Under the pieces are notes generated by a model that saw only the letters and a program-made list of their open reading frames with translations, made no database searches and was not told the DNA's origin. A program made the position numbers and the translations under genes. 64,000 bases of DNA, taken from positions 51,943 to 115,942 of the forward strand of contig CAZXGJ010000004.1 of NCBI GenBank assembly GCA_964639955.1, written 5' to 3'. Source of the stretch: IGN2 sp964639955. GTDB taxonomy: Bacteria > Bacteroidota > Ignavibacteria > Ignavibacteriales > Ignavibacteriaceae. The stretch's first letter is position 1; each line of letters starts with the position of its first letter. Positions 45,333 to 53,060 of this stretch are shown in pieces.

Positions 45333-46511
45333 TTATGGAATGTTAATAATCTCCTTATAAATATTAAGCATTTCGGAAGCATTTCTTTCCCACGTTAATT
45401 GTTTAACAGTATCATACCCGTTATTGCCTAATTTATTTCTTAAATCTTCAGAATTAATCAACAATTCAATTTTTGATTTAATACTTTCAACGTTCTTCGG
45501 TTTGACAAGCAAGCCATTAACATTATCTTTAAGAATATCACAAATTCCTTCTCCTTCAGTACCAATAACCGGCTTTTTAAACGACATAGCTTCAAGATAA
45601 ACCACACCAAATGCTTCATCAATACTTGGTAAAATGAAAATATCGCATTCTGACATACGGGCAAGTAAATCTGTATGAGAGAGTGTTCCTGTAAATGTTA
45701 CTCTGTTTTGGATTTCCAATTCATAAGCTAACGACTTCATCTCATTTAGTAATTCGCCTCCACCGGCAATAACCAGATGAATATTAAAATATTTTTTCGC
45801 TAACTCAGAAAATGCTTTTAATAAGTAATCACAGCCTTTATTTTTTACAAGAGTCGCTGCAAATAATATTATGAGGTTTTCATGTGTTCGGGGTGTGCTA
45901 TCCATTGACTCCGGTTTTTTATAACCATTGAATACTGTAAAAATTTTATTCTTTCTGCCAGTATAACTCTGAATTTTGTTTACTACTTTGTTTGAAACTC
46001 CCACCACAGCATCTGCTTCTAACAAAGCTTTCTTCGATTTCCTAAATTTCCTCTTATTATGAATTATTTGATTTATGGTTTCACCGTGAACTGTAACAAC
46101 ATATGGTAGTTTAAGTTTATGGGACAGTAAATAAGCTGAGTAATCAACGGGAATCGCACCATGTGCATGAATGAGATCAAAATTTTGTAATTCGTTTGTA
46201 CTTTTTATCAGTTTCATTACTTCGGCACTAAGAACATACGCCCAATAGTCTTTCAGGACTCCCTTAGGTAAAGCTATATATTTTGTATGATATATCTCAA
46301 TTCCATCAATAAGTTCAACGCGTGGAATTTTATCATATAACAACCACTTATTATTAACTCTTTTTAAAAAAAAAGGAACATAAGGTACCGGAGCAATAAC
46401 CTTAACTTCAATACCGAGGTTTATTAGTGCTTTAACCTGTTCGTGAACAAAAATGCCCGACATATACATAACTGAGTTCGGATACATTGTGGAAAGAACA
46501 AGCACCTTCAT
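45333..46511 (-). CDS. Glycosyltransferase family 4
   Basis: A 392-residue GT4 enzyme. The acceptor half holds 'STMYPNSVMYMSGIFVHEQV', 'DLIHAHGAIPVDYSAYLL' and 'YVVTVHGETINQII'. The donor half holds 'LIILFAATLVKNKGCDYLLK', 'LVIAGGGELLNEMKSLA', 'VTFTGTLSHTDLLARMSEC', and the E-x7-E in 'DEAFGVVYLEAMSFKKPVIG'. Complete and normal in length. It lies one base after the Wzx gene stop/start junction (46511/46513), in the Wzx-Wzy-Wzz transcript. The 289 bases downstream hold no gene. Confidence 0.92.
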   Translation of the reverse strand: MKVLVLSTMYPNSVMYMSGIFVHEQVKALINLGIEVKVIAPVPYVPFFLKRVNNKWLLYDKIPRVELIDGIEIYHTKYIALPKGVLKDYWAYVLSAEVMKLIKSTNELQNFDLIHAHGAIPVDYSAYLLSHKLKLPYVVTVHGETINQIIHNKRKFRKSKKALLEADAVVGVSNKVVNKIQSYTGRKNKIFTVFNGYKKPESMDSTPRTHENLIILFAATLVKNKGCDYLLKAFSELAKKYFNIHLVIAGGGELLNEMKSLAYELEIQNRVTFTGTLSHTDLLARMSECDIFILPSIDEAFGVVYLEAMSFKKPVIGTEGEGICDILKDNVNGLLVKPKNVESIKSKIELLINSEDLRNKLGNNGYDTVKQLTWERNASEMLNIYKEIINIP

Positions 46512-46512
46512 T

Positions 46513-47814
46513 TCATTTTACCCGGATTAACTTTTTAAATTTCATAGAGCTATATAAATAAATGAAATCTTCTTTCTTGCAGAATAGGATTTCAGTAACC
46601 GGTTTTTTTGTATCGAAATGAAATAAAATAATTATTGATACAGACCAGATAAAATATGTTACTGAACAAATTACTGCAGCTGCATAAATGCCATAAGTCG
46701 GCACGAACAACAGATTTAAAATAATATGTAATAAACTAACTAATCCATTTATCCACAGGATAGCAGATGGAAATGCTTTTCCCATATAATATGCGTGCAA
46801 GATCCCACCTGGTCCCAGAAAAAGCATTGCAGGTAAAAGCAACTTAAGCGGCAAGAAAGAACTTAAGAATTCTGTACCAAACAAAATTTTAATAATAACT
46901 TCTCCAAGAAAAAAAAGGGCAATAACTACAATTAAATTAAAGAGAAATACCATCCTGACTATTCTGGTTGAATCATCGGCAGGTTTGTTTGAACTATCAG
47001 ATACAGTCTTTGAGATTACTAATACTCCGAGGATGTTAGGTACTTTTTGCAAAATTTCGGAAAATAACGCAGCAACTGCATAGATGCCAGCTTGAAAAGG
47101 ATTTAAGAAGAAATTAATAAAAAAAATCGTACTGCGAAGGGTTATGAACATTGAACCAGCAGCGTAGGTTGATTTAATCCCAAGAAATGTTACTTGTTTC
47201 AAACTTACTTTTTCATTTTCATTTGATTTAACGGCAAGGGGCTTTAGATAATAAAGGCTAAGAAATAACGTAATTAAACCACTCACGAACAAACTCAAAA
47301 CAATTTCTTCCAGGCCGAAATTAAACAGCAGAATTCCAATAATATTTATTAATAAAAAGGATGTTACCTGAACAAAGCTTAAAAGATTAAACTCTAATAT
47401 TTTCTGTAATCCCAAAAAAATTGCCAGGTTACTTTGCCACACAATGGTAATTATTGTTATTAAAAAAGTAAACAAGAGAAGGATCGATGTTACATTTGGT
47501 AAGTAATTACTATATAAGAATCTGAAGAAATATGAAATGGAAAAGAGAACAAAGATTAGTAAAGAATAAATTAAAGTTTGCAATAATAAAGTTCGAACTA
47601 AGTTTTTATTCTTTCCTGCGAATATCGTATTGCTCCTTCTTATACCCTCACCAAAAATTAAGGCCAAAAATATTACAAGGTTTGAGATTACTGCATAAAC
47701 ACCCCGCCCCTCCGGACCCAGCGCACGCGTTACTATAACGTTATTAATTATTGCAAGCAGTGTGGCAGCAATTGTAGTAGAGGAAGTAATTAAAAAACTT
47801 TTAAAAAAATTCAT
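46513..47814 (-). CDS. Polysaccharide flippase Wzx
   Basis: A 433-residue multi-spanning protein (about 12 helices) of the MOP family, starting 'FFKSFLITSSTTIAATLLAI' with 'ALGPEGRGVYAVISNLVIFL', a hallmark of O-antigen/capsule flippases. It should move lipid-linked repeat units across the inner membrane. It sits between the Wzy-like polymerase and a GT4, so it is the flippase of this locus; a second flippase is at 31456. Confidence 0.9.
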   Translation of the reverse strand: MNFFKSFLITSSTTIAATLLAIINNVIVTRALGPEGRGVYAVISNLVIFLALIFGEGIRRSNTIFAGKNKNLVRTLLLQTLIYSLLIFVLFSISYFFRFLYSNYLPNVTSILLLFTFLITIITIVWQSNLAIFLGLQKILEFNLLSFVQVTSFLLINIIGILLFNFGLEEIVLSLFVSGLITLFLSLYYLKPLAVKSNENEKVSLKQVTFLGIKSTYAAGSMFITLRSTIFFINFFLNPFQAGIYAVAALFSEILQKVPNILGVLVISKTVSDSSNKPADDSTRIVRMVFLFNLIVVIALFFLGEVIIKILFGTEFLSSFLPLKLLLPAMLFLGPGGILHAYYMGKAFPSAILWINGLVSLLHIILNLLFVPTYGIYAAAVICSVTYFIWSVSIIILFHFDTKKPVTEILFCKKEDFIYLYSSMKFKKLIRVK

Positions 47815-47868
47815 CGCTCAACTAAATTAATTCAGTACAATCAACAATAATATTTTACGGAAGTTGTT

Positions 47869-49296
47869 TTATATCGACGATTGGTTTAATAAGGTAGTTC
47901 TCTCCTTCAATATTACGGTATAAATCAATCCGAAATTCAACCAAATTAGATTGAATTGTGGAAAGAGATTTCCATAGAACAGGAAATTCACATTAAAAGC
48001 GATAAAAAGCGAAAATGAACCAATTAAAATGGCTCTGGTAAAGTGGTTCTTATCAACTCTTATAAATTTAAAGCAATCAATTAATACTCTTCTAAACCAT
48101 AGAAAAACTATTACAAAGCCAATCACACCAAGTTCAGCTAATAAATAAATGAATAATGTGTGTGATTCTCTGATATATAAAGTTTCCCAGGGCATATCAG
48201 GATTAATGTAGTAATCATAAACAAGGGGAAAGCTTCTGTATCCAAAGCCCCATATCGGAGAATCAAGAAACATTCGAAATCCACTTTCCCCCATTAATAT
48301 TCTTGCTTTTATTGACGGATCTTTAAACAGCTCAAAAATTGACAGGAATCTATCAGAAATGAGTGCTCCTAATGGTGTTGTAAAAGTTGTAAGAATAACT
48401 AAAAGTGAAAGAAATAATATTATCACAACCAATTTCTTTTTATTATAAATAAAAAATAACGATACGAATATTCCGACAGCAAGAAAAATCCATCCGGATC
48501 TGGAAAAAGTTATTATTATTCCAAGAATTGAAAAAAGACTTCCGGTTAAGTAAAATAATTTTGTTATGAATCTATCTCTTGAATGAATTAAGAGTGAGAA
48601 GGCTAAGATTACTCCTGTGACCATAAAAGTTGCAGCCACATTGGGGTCAGAAAAAGTACCAACAGCACGATAAAATTTAAATCCGCCGGTATTAACAGTC
48701 GCATCCATCACCCCCTGTATAAAATCTCCTTTAATAAATTGATAAATTAATAATATTGTTATCAAGGTATTCATTAACAATAATGTAACAACAATAGCTT
48801 TTAAATGAAGATCGCTTTTAATAAAATTCACTACAACCAGAAAGAAAATAAACAAGGCAAACGAAACCGATATGTATGTTATTCCACTTACCAAATTGGG
48901 AGAATAGAGCAGACTAACTAATGAAAAACCTAAATATGCAAATACGTATTTATTCATTGGGGTATCAAGGACCAAAGGCTGAGCATTTTGATGAAAAAGT
49001 ATGTAACAACCTAAACCAATCAAACTTAAAACATAAATAACATGAAAAACTGTAATATTCTCATTTATTCTGCCCCAAACTTCAAGACCACTGGCAATAA
49101 TAAGGAATAGTATCCAAGTAAATGGCACTTTAACAAATAAGAAGTAAAATGTGAGGAGACCGGCGAAAGCAATAATTAAAAAAATGAGAAGAATTGGTTG
49201 AGCAAAAGCAAGAACTAGAACTGTCAGTTCAGCTAACTGAAGTAGTATAAAAACCTTAATCCACTTTCTCGGTAAGTTAAGATCGAGTTCACTCAT
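47869..49296 (-). CDS. O-antigen polymerase / ligase family membrane protein (Wzy/WaaL-like)
   Basis: A 475-residue protein with about 10-12 membrane helices and one large periplasmic loop holding the Wzy_C-type segment: 'YRAVGTFSDPNVAATFMVTG', 'LGIIITFSRSGWIFLAVGIF', 'MGESGFRMFLDSPIWGFGYR' and 'ESHTLFIYLLAELGVIGFVI'. These families polymerise repeat units or ligate them to lipid A or protein; sequence cannot separate them. It stands between Wzx and Wzz-like genes, which favours polymerase. Confidence 0.87.
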   Translation of the reverse strand: MSELDLNLPRKWIKVFILLQLAELTVLVLAFAQPILLIFLIIAFAGLLTFYFLFVKVPFTWILFLIIASGLEVWGRINENITVFHVIYVLSLIGLGCYILFHQNAQPLVLDTPMNKYVFAYLGFSLVSLLYSPNLVSGITYISVSFALFIFFLVVVNFIKSDLHLKAIVVTLLLMNTLITILLIYQFIKGDFIQGVMDATVNTGGFKFYRAVGTFSDPNVAATFMVTGVILAFSLLIHSRDRFITKLFYLTGSLFSILGIIITFSRSGWIFLAVGIFVSLFFIYNKKKLVVIILFLSLLVILTTFTTPLGALISDRFLSIFELFKDPSIKARILMGESGFRMFLDSPIWGFGYRSFPLVYDYYINPDMPWETLYIRESHTLFIYLLAELGVIGFVIVFLWFRRVLIDCFKFIRVDKNHFTRAILIGSFSLFIAFNVNFLFYGNLFPQFNLIWLNFGLIYTVILKERTTLLNQSSI

Positions 49297-49386
49297 TTAA
49301 TTTAACTTTAAGCAAAGATCTGTAAGATTATAATACCACAAAGTCTATTAAAAATTAGTCTCAACCTAAACAATTTCTCTTACTTT

Positions 49387-50571
49387 TTATTTCTTTAGGT
49401 AGGAAGATGGTTTGAGCCAGGAATTCTTAATAGCTATCCAATCTAAATATTGCTGATTATCTGTCTGTTTTAATCGGAACAGATATTCAATAATAAGAAC
49501 TACAAGGTATGTGAGGATAAAAGCTAAAGCAATCGCCACGATAACGATAATGGACCTTCTAGGCTTAGACTTATAGTCAGGGGGAACGGCTTTATCAATT
49601 ACTTCAATTGAAGGTGTGTCCTGTAGAAGTTTCAATTTTGCTTGTTCAAGCTGTGGCAGTATGAATTCCTGGAGTTTTGACTGCAATAAAAAATTTGAGT
49701 AAAGCTTCGCATATTCTTTCCCAATCTCTGGTATTTTTTCAAAAGGCACAAAAAGGGATTTGAATGGTTTTTCTTTGTCAGCGGTATTCTTAGATTTTAT
49801 TTTGAGAAATTCATCCTCCAAACTTTGAAGTTCAGTTCTGCTAGAAACTGAGTATGGATGTTCTTTACCTAATAAGTTTTCATAAGAGTTTAGCTCTGCT
49901 TTTTTCATTATTAATTCAGCCTCTATATCTGCTGCTGCATTCATTAATGCTTTTGTTTGCTCTGTAAATTCAATGATTCCATATTGTTTTTGAAAATCGG
50001 CCAGTCTATCCAAAAGACTATCCAAGGTTTCAACACTCTCGAGATACCTCTTTTCTATTATTGATTTTTCTAGTTCAGTAACTTGCAGAGATAACTTAAG
50101 AAATCTTTTACCTAACTCATCAACAATATAATTCACAATTTTAGCTGCTTGAGTTGAATCTGTATACTGGTATGAAATCTCAATCATATTTTCTTCAGTA
50201 GGCTGCACATCATAATCCGAAAAAAAATCCTTCAAAGTTTCTTCCATAGTTTCTCTCTCATAAAAATCCATCAAATTAAATTGCCTGATTACATGGGTTG
50301 CTAAACTTCTGCTTTTAAGAATTGCCATGTATGTGAAATCTTCGCCACCTCCAACTCCCAAATTTATTCCCAATCCACTTAACGGCAATGATCCCAGAAG
50401 CCCTGCCAATCCACTCGAAGCCCCCTTTCCTGTAGGTGGTTTAACAATTGCTGAGGCCTTATACCAATTTGGTAGAAACAGACTAACTACAACAGATAAA
50501 ATAGTTACTATAACTATATTTATTATAAACAATTTTCGCCATTTAGTTATGAGTTTTAAGAATTTTAGCAT
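49387..50571 (-). CDS. Wzz-type polysaccharide chain-length determinant
   Basis: A 394-residue protein with two membrane helices near the ends (about residues 16-35 and 345-365), a central periplasmic coiled coil, and the Wzz-like N-terminal segment 'LPNWYKASAIVKPP', 'LKSRSLATHVIRQFNL'. A Pro-rich 'AVPPDYKSKPRR' motif precedes the second helix, as in Wzz/Wzc family members. No cytoplasmic tyrosine kinase domain is attached, so it is of the Wzz rather than Wzc class. It is the first gene of the wzz-wzy-wzx-GT transcript, with the 50572-50925 region upstream holding its promoter. Confidence 0.92.
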   Translation of the reverse strand: MLKFLKLITKWRKLFIINIVIVTILSVVVSLFLPNWYKASAIVKPPTGKGASSGLAGLLGSLPLSGLGINLGVGGGEDFTYMAILKSRSLATHVIRQFNLMDFYERETMEETLKDFFSDYDVQPTEENMIEISYQYTDSTQAAKIVNYIVDELGKRFLKLSLQVTELEKSIIEKRYLESVETLDSLLDRLADFQKQYGIIEFTEQTKALMNAAADIEAELIMKKAELNSYENLLGKEHPYSVSSRTELQSLEDEFLKIKSKNTADKEKPFKSLFVPFEKIPEIGKEYAKLYSNFLLQSKLQEFILPQLEQAKLKLLQDTPSIEVIDKAVPPDYKSKPRRSIIVIVAIALAFILTYLVVLIIEYLFRLKQTDNQQYLDWIAIKNSWLKPSSYLKK

Positions 50572-50661
50572 TTCAACTTTCAGTAATGATTGAAATAAAC
50601 CTGTGAGGGAATAAAAATATGCCTACAATACTTTAATTATTTGAGGTGAAAAAATCCTTTT

Positions 50662-50689
50662 TTGACATTCTCACATTTTTTTATATTTT
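50662..50689 (+). promoter_or_regulatory. Predicted sigma-70-like promoter, plus strand
   Basis: A perfect TTGACA at 50662-50667 is followed after 16 bases by TATTTT at 50684-50689. Transcription would begin near 50696 and run into the terminator at 50800-50833, then to the gene at 50926. The 354-base region 50572-50925 otherwise holds no gene of its own apart from a 31-codon frame discussed in the findings. Confidence 0.55.
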
Positions 50690-50799
50690 AACCGGCAGAA
50701 ATTTAAGAGTATTAATAAGTCAATACAATTATAGAAAATTTGCTACTGTAATAAAAAATAAATTTTAAGAACTATTTATTACCACAGCAGCAAATTAAC

Positions 50800-50833
50800 G
50801 CCGATTCAGCGATATACTGTGGTCGGCTTTTTT
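50800..50833 (+). terminator. Intrinsic terminator / attenuator ahead of the small orphan gene
   Basis: GCCGA at 50800-50804 and TCGGC at 50823-50827, with an inner CAG/CTG pair, form a stem followed by six T. An alternative 7-bp pairing, ACCACAG (50781-50787) with CTGTGGT (50817-50823), would break this terminator stem. The two folds are mutually exclusive, as in attenuators. Confidence 0.65.
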
Positions 50834-50925
50834 ATTAATATGGAACTTAATACGGAGGTGTTACTTCTAAATATCTTGATACCAAATAAAAAGGCAACGC
50901 TATCCATTCACAAAAAAAAGGAAAG

Positions 50926-51180
50926 ATGGAGATGAAAGAAATAAGAGCAAAAATAGAAAACCCTCTGGCTGAACTGATCAGCGATGAAATATTCGAGCTG
51001 CTGGAATCTCACGGTTTAATTGATGAAAAAGCCGTGCGGGATTACCAGATCAGGAAAAAATTCAAGCAGCTCAGGGCTAGTAAGATAAGTGCGGGAGACG
51101 CAATCGATTCTATAAGGGAGGAATATCCCTATCTCCAGTTTGATACTATTAGAAAAATAGTATATCAAATCAGTAAGTAG
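50926..51180 (+). CDS. Small helical protein of unknown function
   Basis: An 84-residue soluble, mostly helical, highly charged protein with no signal peptide or membrane segment. It contains 'AELISDEIFELLESHGLIDE' and 'EEYPYLQFDTIRKIVYQISK'. The last part looks like a helix-turn-helix-type small DNA-binding module, but no family was recognised. GGAAAG precedes the ATG at 50926; a second ATG at 50932 overlaps the stop of an upstream 31-codon frame and could be the true start. It is flanked on both sides by promoter-hairpin-terminator modules. Confidence 0.7.
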   Translation: MEMKEIRAKIENPLAELISDEIFELLESHGLIDEKAVRDYQIRKKFKQLRASKISAGDAIDSIREEYPYLQFDTIRKIVYQISK

Positions 51181-51187
51181 TAAATGC

Positions 51188-51217
51188 TTGACAAATAGCA
51201 CTTATCATATTTATATT
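51188..51217 (+). promoter_or_regulatory. Predicted promoter of the short structured RNA
   Basis: TTGACA at 51188-51193, an 18-base spacer, and TATATT at 51212-51217. The expected start at about 51224 coincides with the first base of a long hairpin. The same stretch also resembles the TAnnTTTG-type -7 element of Bacteroidota (TATATTTC). Confidence 0.65.
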
Positions 51218-51223
51218 TCTTTT

Positions 51224-51300
51224 GACTCTTTCAAAGGGTTCTCCCCTGCCCTTTGAAGTATCAGAGTCGAGCCCAGTGGTCCCCCATCGCTGGGCTTTTA
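51224..51300 (+). ncRNA. Candidate small RNA or structured leader with own terminator
   Basis: Hairpin 1 pairs 51224-51238 (GACTCT then TTCAAAGGG) with 51249-51257 (CCCTTTGAA) and 51263-51268 (AGAGTC), 15 base pairs with one 5-base bulge. Hairpin 2 pairs AGCCCAG (51270-51276) with CTGGGCT (51290-51296), contains an inner TGG/CCA pair, and runs straight into TTTTATTTTAT, a textbook terminator. The unit is about 75 bases long and fills the gap before the gene at 51321. It could be an independent sRNA or an attenuating 5' leader of the 51321-eutN-dprA transcript. No known RNA family was recognised. Confidence 0.6.
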
Positions 51301-51320
51301 TTTTATAAAACGGAGTTATT

Positions 51321-51617
51321 ATGGCAAAAAAAGTTTTAAGAAAACAAACCAGGCAGATTAAAAAGGCAAAAGCATCTCCTTTCAGTATATACTGGGAAAA
51401 ACAAAACTATTACCTTTTAATTTTAGGTTTAATTATAATTGCTGTCGGGTACTATTTTATGACAATCGGACCATGGAATAGTTTTTCATCCCTTGTGATT
51501 TCTCCGATAATTCTTTTTATCGGTTACGTTGTAATTTTCCCTCTTTCAATTTTTCTTAGGAAGAGATCTGCCAAGGAAACACCAACAGAAGAAAAAGATG
51601 CTTCTGGCCAAAGTTAA
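51321..51617 (+). CDS. Small membrane protein (DUF3098-like)
   Basis: A 98-residue protein with a basic N-terminus ('KKVLRKQTRQIKKAKASPF'), two membrane helices (about residues 30-48 and 56-77) and a charged Glu-rich tail. The 'SIYWEKQNYYLLILGLIIIA' and 'VISPIILFIGYVVIFPLSIF' segments are like the small DUF3098 membrane proteins of Bacteroidota. GGAG lies 7 bases before the ATG. The gene overlaps the eutN-like gene by 20 bases. Confidence 0.8.
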   Translation: MAKKVLRKQTRQIKKAKASPFSIYWEKQNYYLLILGLIIIAVGYYFMTIGPWNSFSSLVISPIILFIGYVVIFPLSIFLRKRSAKETPTEEKDASGQS

Positions 51618-51891
51618 GGGGAACCTGGTTTCCACTCAGAAAAATTCAAACCTTACCGGGCATAAGCTGCTGCTTGTTCATCCTATAGATTTAAATAGCA
51701 ATTATATCGGGAAAAATGATGTTGTTGCAATCGATATCGTTGACGCAGGCATCGGTGATACAGTTCTGTTAGTTCAGGAGGGAAAAGCAGTTCAGCAGAT
51801 TCTCGGGCACCGGAATGCACCTGTCCATTCTGTGGTGGTGGCAGTTGTGGATTCAATTGATGTGAACAAAAAGTACACTTCACAAAAATAA
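51598..51891 (+). CDS. EutN/CcmL-type microcompartment vertex protein
   Basis: A 97-residue protein with the single pentamer-forming BMC-P (EutN/CcmL/CsoS4) domain: 'LLAKVKGNLVSTQKNSNLTG', 'HKLLLVHPIDLNS', 'NDVVAIDIVDAGIGDTVLLV', 'RNAPVHSVVVAVVDSIDV'. These proteins cap the corners of bacterial microcompartments. No BMC-H shell gene is nearby; it overlaps a membrane protein gene and precedes dprA. A class II aldolase that could belong to a sugar-degrading compartment is 4 kb away on the other strand. Confidence 0.88.
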   Translation: MLLAKVKGNLVSTQKNSNLTGHKLLLVHPIDLNSNYIGKNDVVAIDIVDAGIGDTVLLVQEGKAVQQILGHRNAPVHSVVVAVVDSIDVNKKYTSQK

Positions 51892-51903
51892 ATCTTCTCT
51901 TAA

Positions 51904-53025
51904 GTGAGCAAGCTTAATTTTGAACAACTAACTGACCTGTATCTGCTTTTATCGGTTGAGGGAATCGGGCCGGGCAAATTGAGAAATCTTCTCGCAAAAT
52001 TCAGAAGCACAAAAAATATTCTCGCCGCAGATTACCAGTCACTAATGAATGTTGAAGGAATCAGCACCAACCTTGCTAAAAGAATCAGAAAAGCATGTCA
52101 CGAACGAGATGAGACAGAAAAATTCACTGAAAAGGAATTAAAGAAATTAGAAAAGCTTGGTGGTAAACTCATTACAATCTGGGATCAGGAATATCCGCCA
52201 CTTCTAAAAAAAATTTATGACCCACCGATATTGTTTTATCTACTTGGTGATTTTACTGAAAGCGATCAATACTCAATTGCGATAGTTGGAACACGGCAGC
52301 CAACTAATTATGGTAAAGTTCAGGCAGAGAAAATTTCAATCGAACTCGCTAAACAGGGAATAACTATTATCAGCGGAATGGCAAGAGGAATTGATTCAAT
52401 CGCTCACAATGCTGCGATAAAATCAGGGGGCAGAACCATTGCAGTTGTCGGAAGCGGATTAGATGTTATTTATCCTGCTGAAAACAGAAAACTTTTTGAA
52501 AAGATTGCTGAGACAGGTGCGGTTGTTAGTGAATTTTCACTCGGCACAAAACCTGATGCACAAAATTTTCCCAGACGTAACAGAATAATTTCTGGGTTAA
52601 GTCTTGGAGTGATTGTAATTGAAACCGGCGCTACTGGTGGCGCAATGCAAACAGCCGCATTTGCGCTTGACCAGAACAGGGAAGTTTTTGCCCTGCCGGG
52701 AAATGTTGGCGTAAGACAATCAGACGGTACAAATCTTTTAATTCAAAAATCTGAAGCTGAGCTAATCACTTCTGCTGAGGATGTGATAAATGAACTGGGA
52801 TTGAAATTAAAACCTGTGCTTGGCAAGAATATTCCAAAGCAGCAGGTTGATCTGAGTTTATTTGAAGAGAAGATTATAAATGTAATGAACTCCGAACCTC
52901 TTCACATCGATAAAATTGCTTCTCTGGCTAATCTATCAACCTCTGATAGTCTGGTAAATTTACTTTCTCTTGAGTTTAAAGGATTGGTTAAGCAGCTGCC
53001 GGGGAAAATGTTTGCGTTACTTTAG
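51904..53025 (+). CDS. dprA: DNA processing protein DprA
   Basis: Binds incoming single-stranded DNA and loads RecA during transformation. The 373 residues have an N-terminal HhH/SAM-like domain (1-75), the Rossmann-like DprA core with 'VGTRQPTNYGKVQAEKIS', 'SGMARGIDSIAHNAA' (157-171) and 'VVGSGLDVIYPAENRKLF', and a C-terminal winged-helix domain (about 310-373). The start is GTG at 51904, 12 bases after the eutN-like gene, with no good Shine-Dalgarno sequence, so it is probably coupled. It is the last plus-strand gene before a hairpin shared with rarA. Confidence 0.96.
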   Translation: MSKLNFEQLTDLYLLLSVEGIGPGKLRNLLAKFRSTKNILAADYQSLMNVEGISTNLAKRIRKACHERDETEKFTEKELKKLEKLGGKLITIWDQEYPPLLKKIYDPPILFYLLGDFTESDQYSIAIVGTRQPTNYGKVQAEKISIELAKQGITIISGMARGIDSIAHNAAIKSGGRTIAVVGSGLDVIYPAENRKLFEKIAETGAVVSEFSLGTKPDAQNFPRRNRIISGLSLGVIVIETGATGGAMQTAAFALDQNREVFALPGNVGVRQSDGTNLLIQKSEAELITSAEDVINELGLKLKPVLGKNIPKQQVDLSLFEEKIINVMNSEPLHIDKIASLANLSTSDSLVNLLSLEFKGLVKQLPGKMFALL

Positions 53026-53038
53026 GGCCTCTCCCAAA

Positions 53039-53060
53039 CCCTCTCCTAAGGAGAGGGCTT
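53039..53060 (+). terminator. Terminator between convergent dprA and rarA
   Basis: CCCTCTCC (53039-53046) and GGAGAGGG (53050-53057) form a perfect 8-bp hairpin with a TAA loop, followed by CTTTAAT. It lies 13 bases past the dprA stop and just beyond the rarA stop, and may serve both strands. The GC-rich stem is also of the kind dispersed as a repeat in some genomes. Confidence 0.7.

Noticed and set aside
50840..50935. 31-codon upstream frame as a separate gene
   Set aside because: No Shine-Dalgarno sequence before its ATG and very AT-rich; kept only as part of the leader finding.
50926..51617. Toxin-antitoxin or phage module of two small genes
   Set aside because: The 84-residue protein is not recognisable as an antitoxin and the next gene is a DUF3098-like membrane protein; no toxin motif is visible.
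53026..53060. CRISPR-like or REP repeat at CTCTCCC...GGAGAGGG
   Set aside because: A single hairpin between convergent genes fits a terminator better; no repeated copies in the window.
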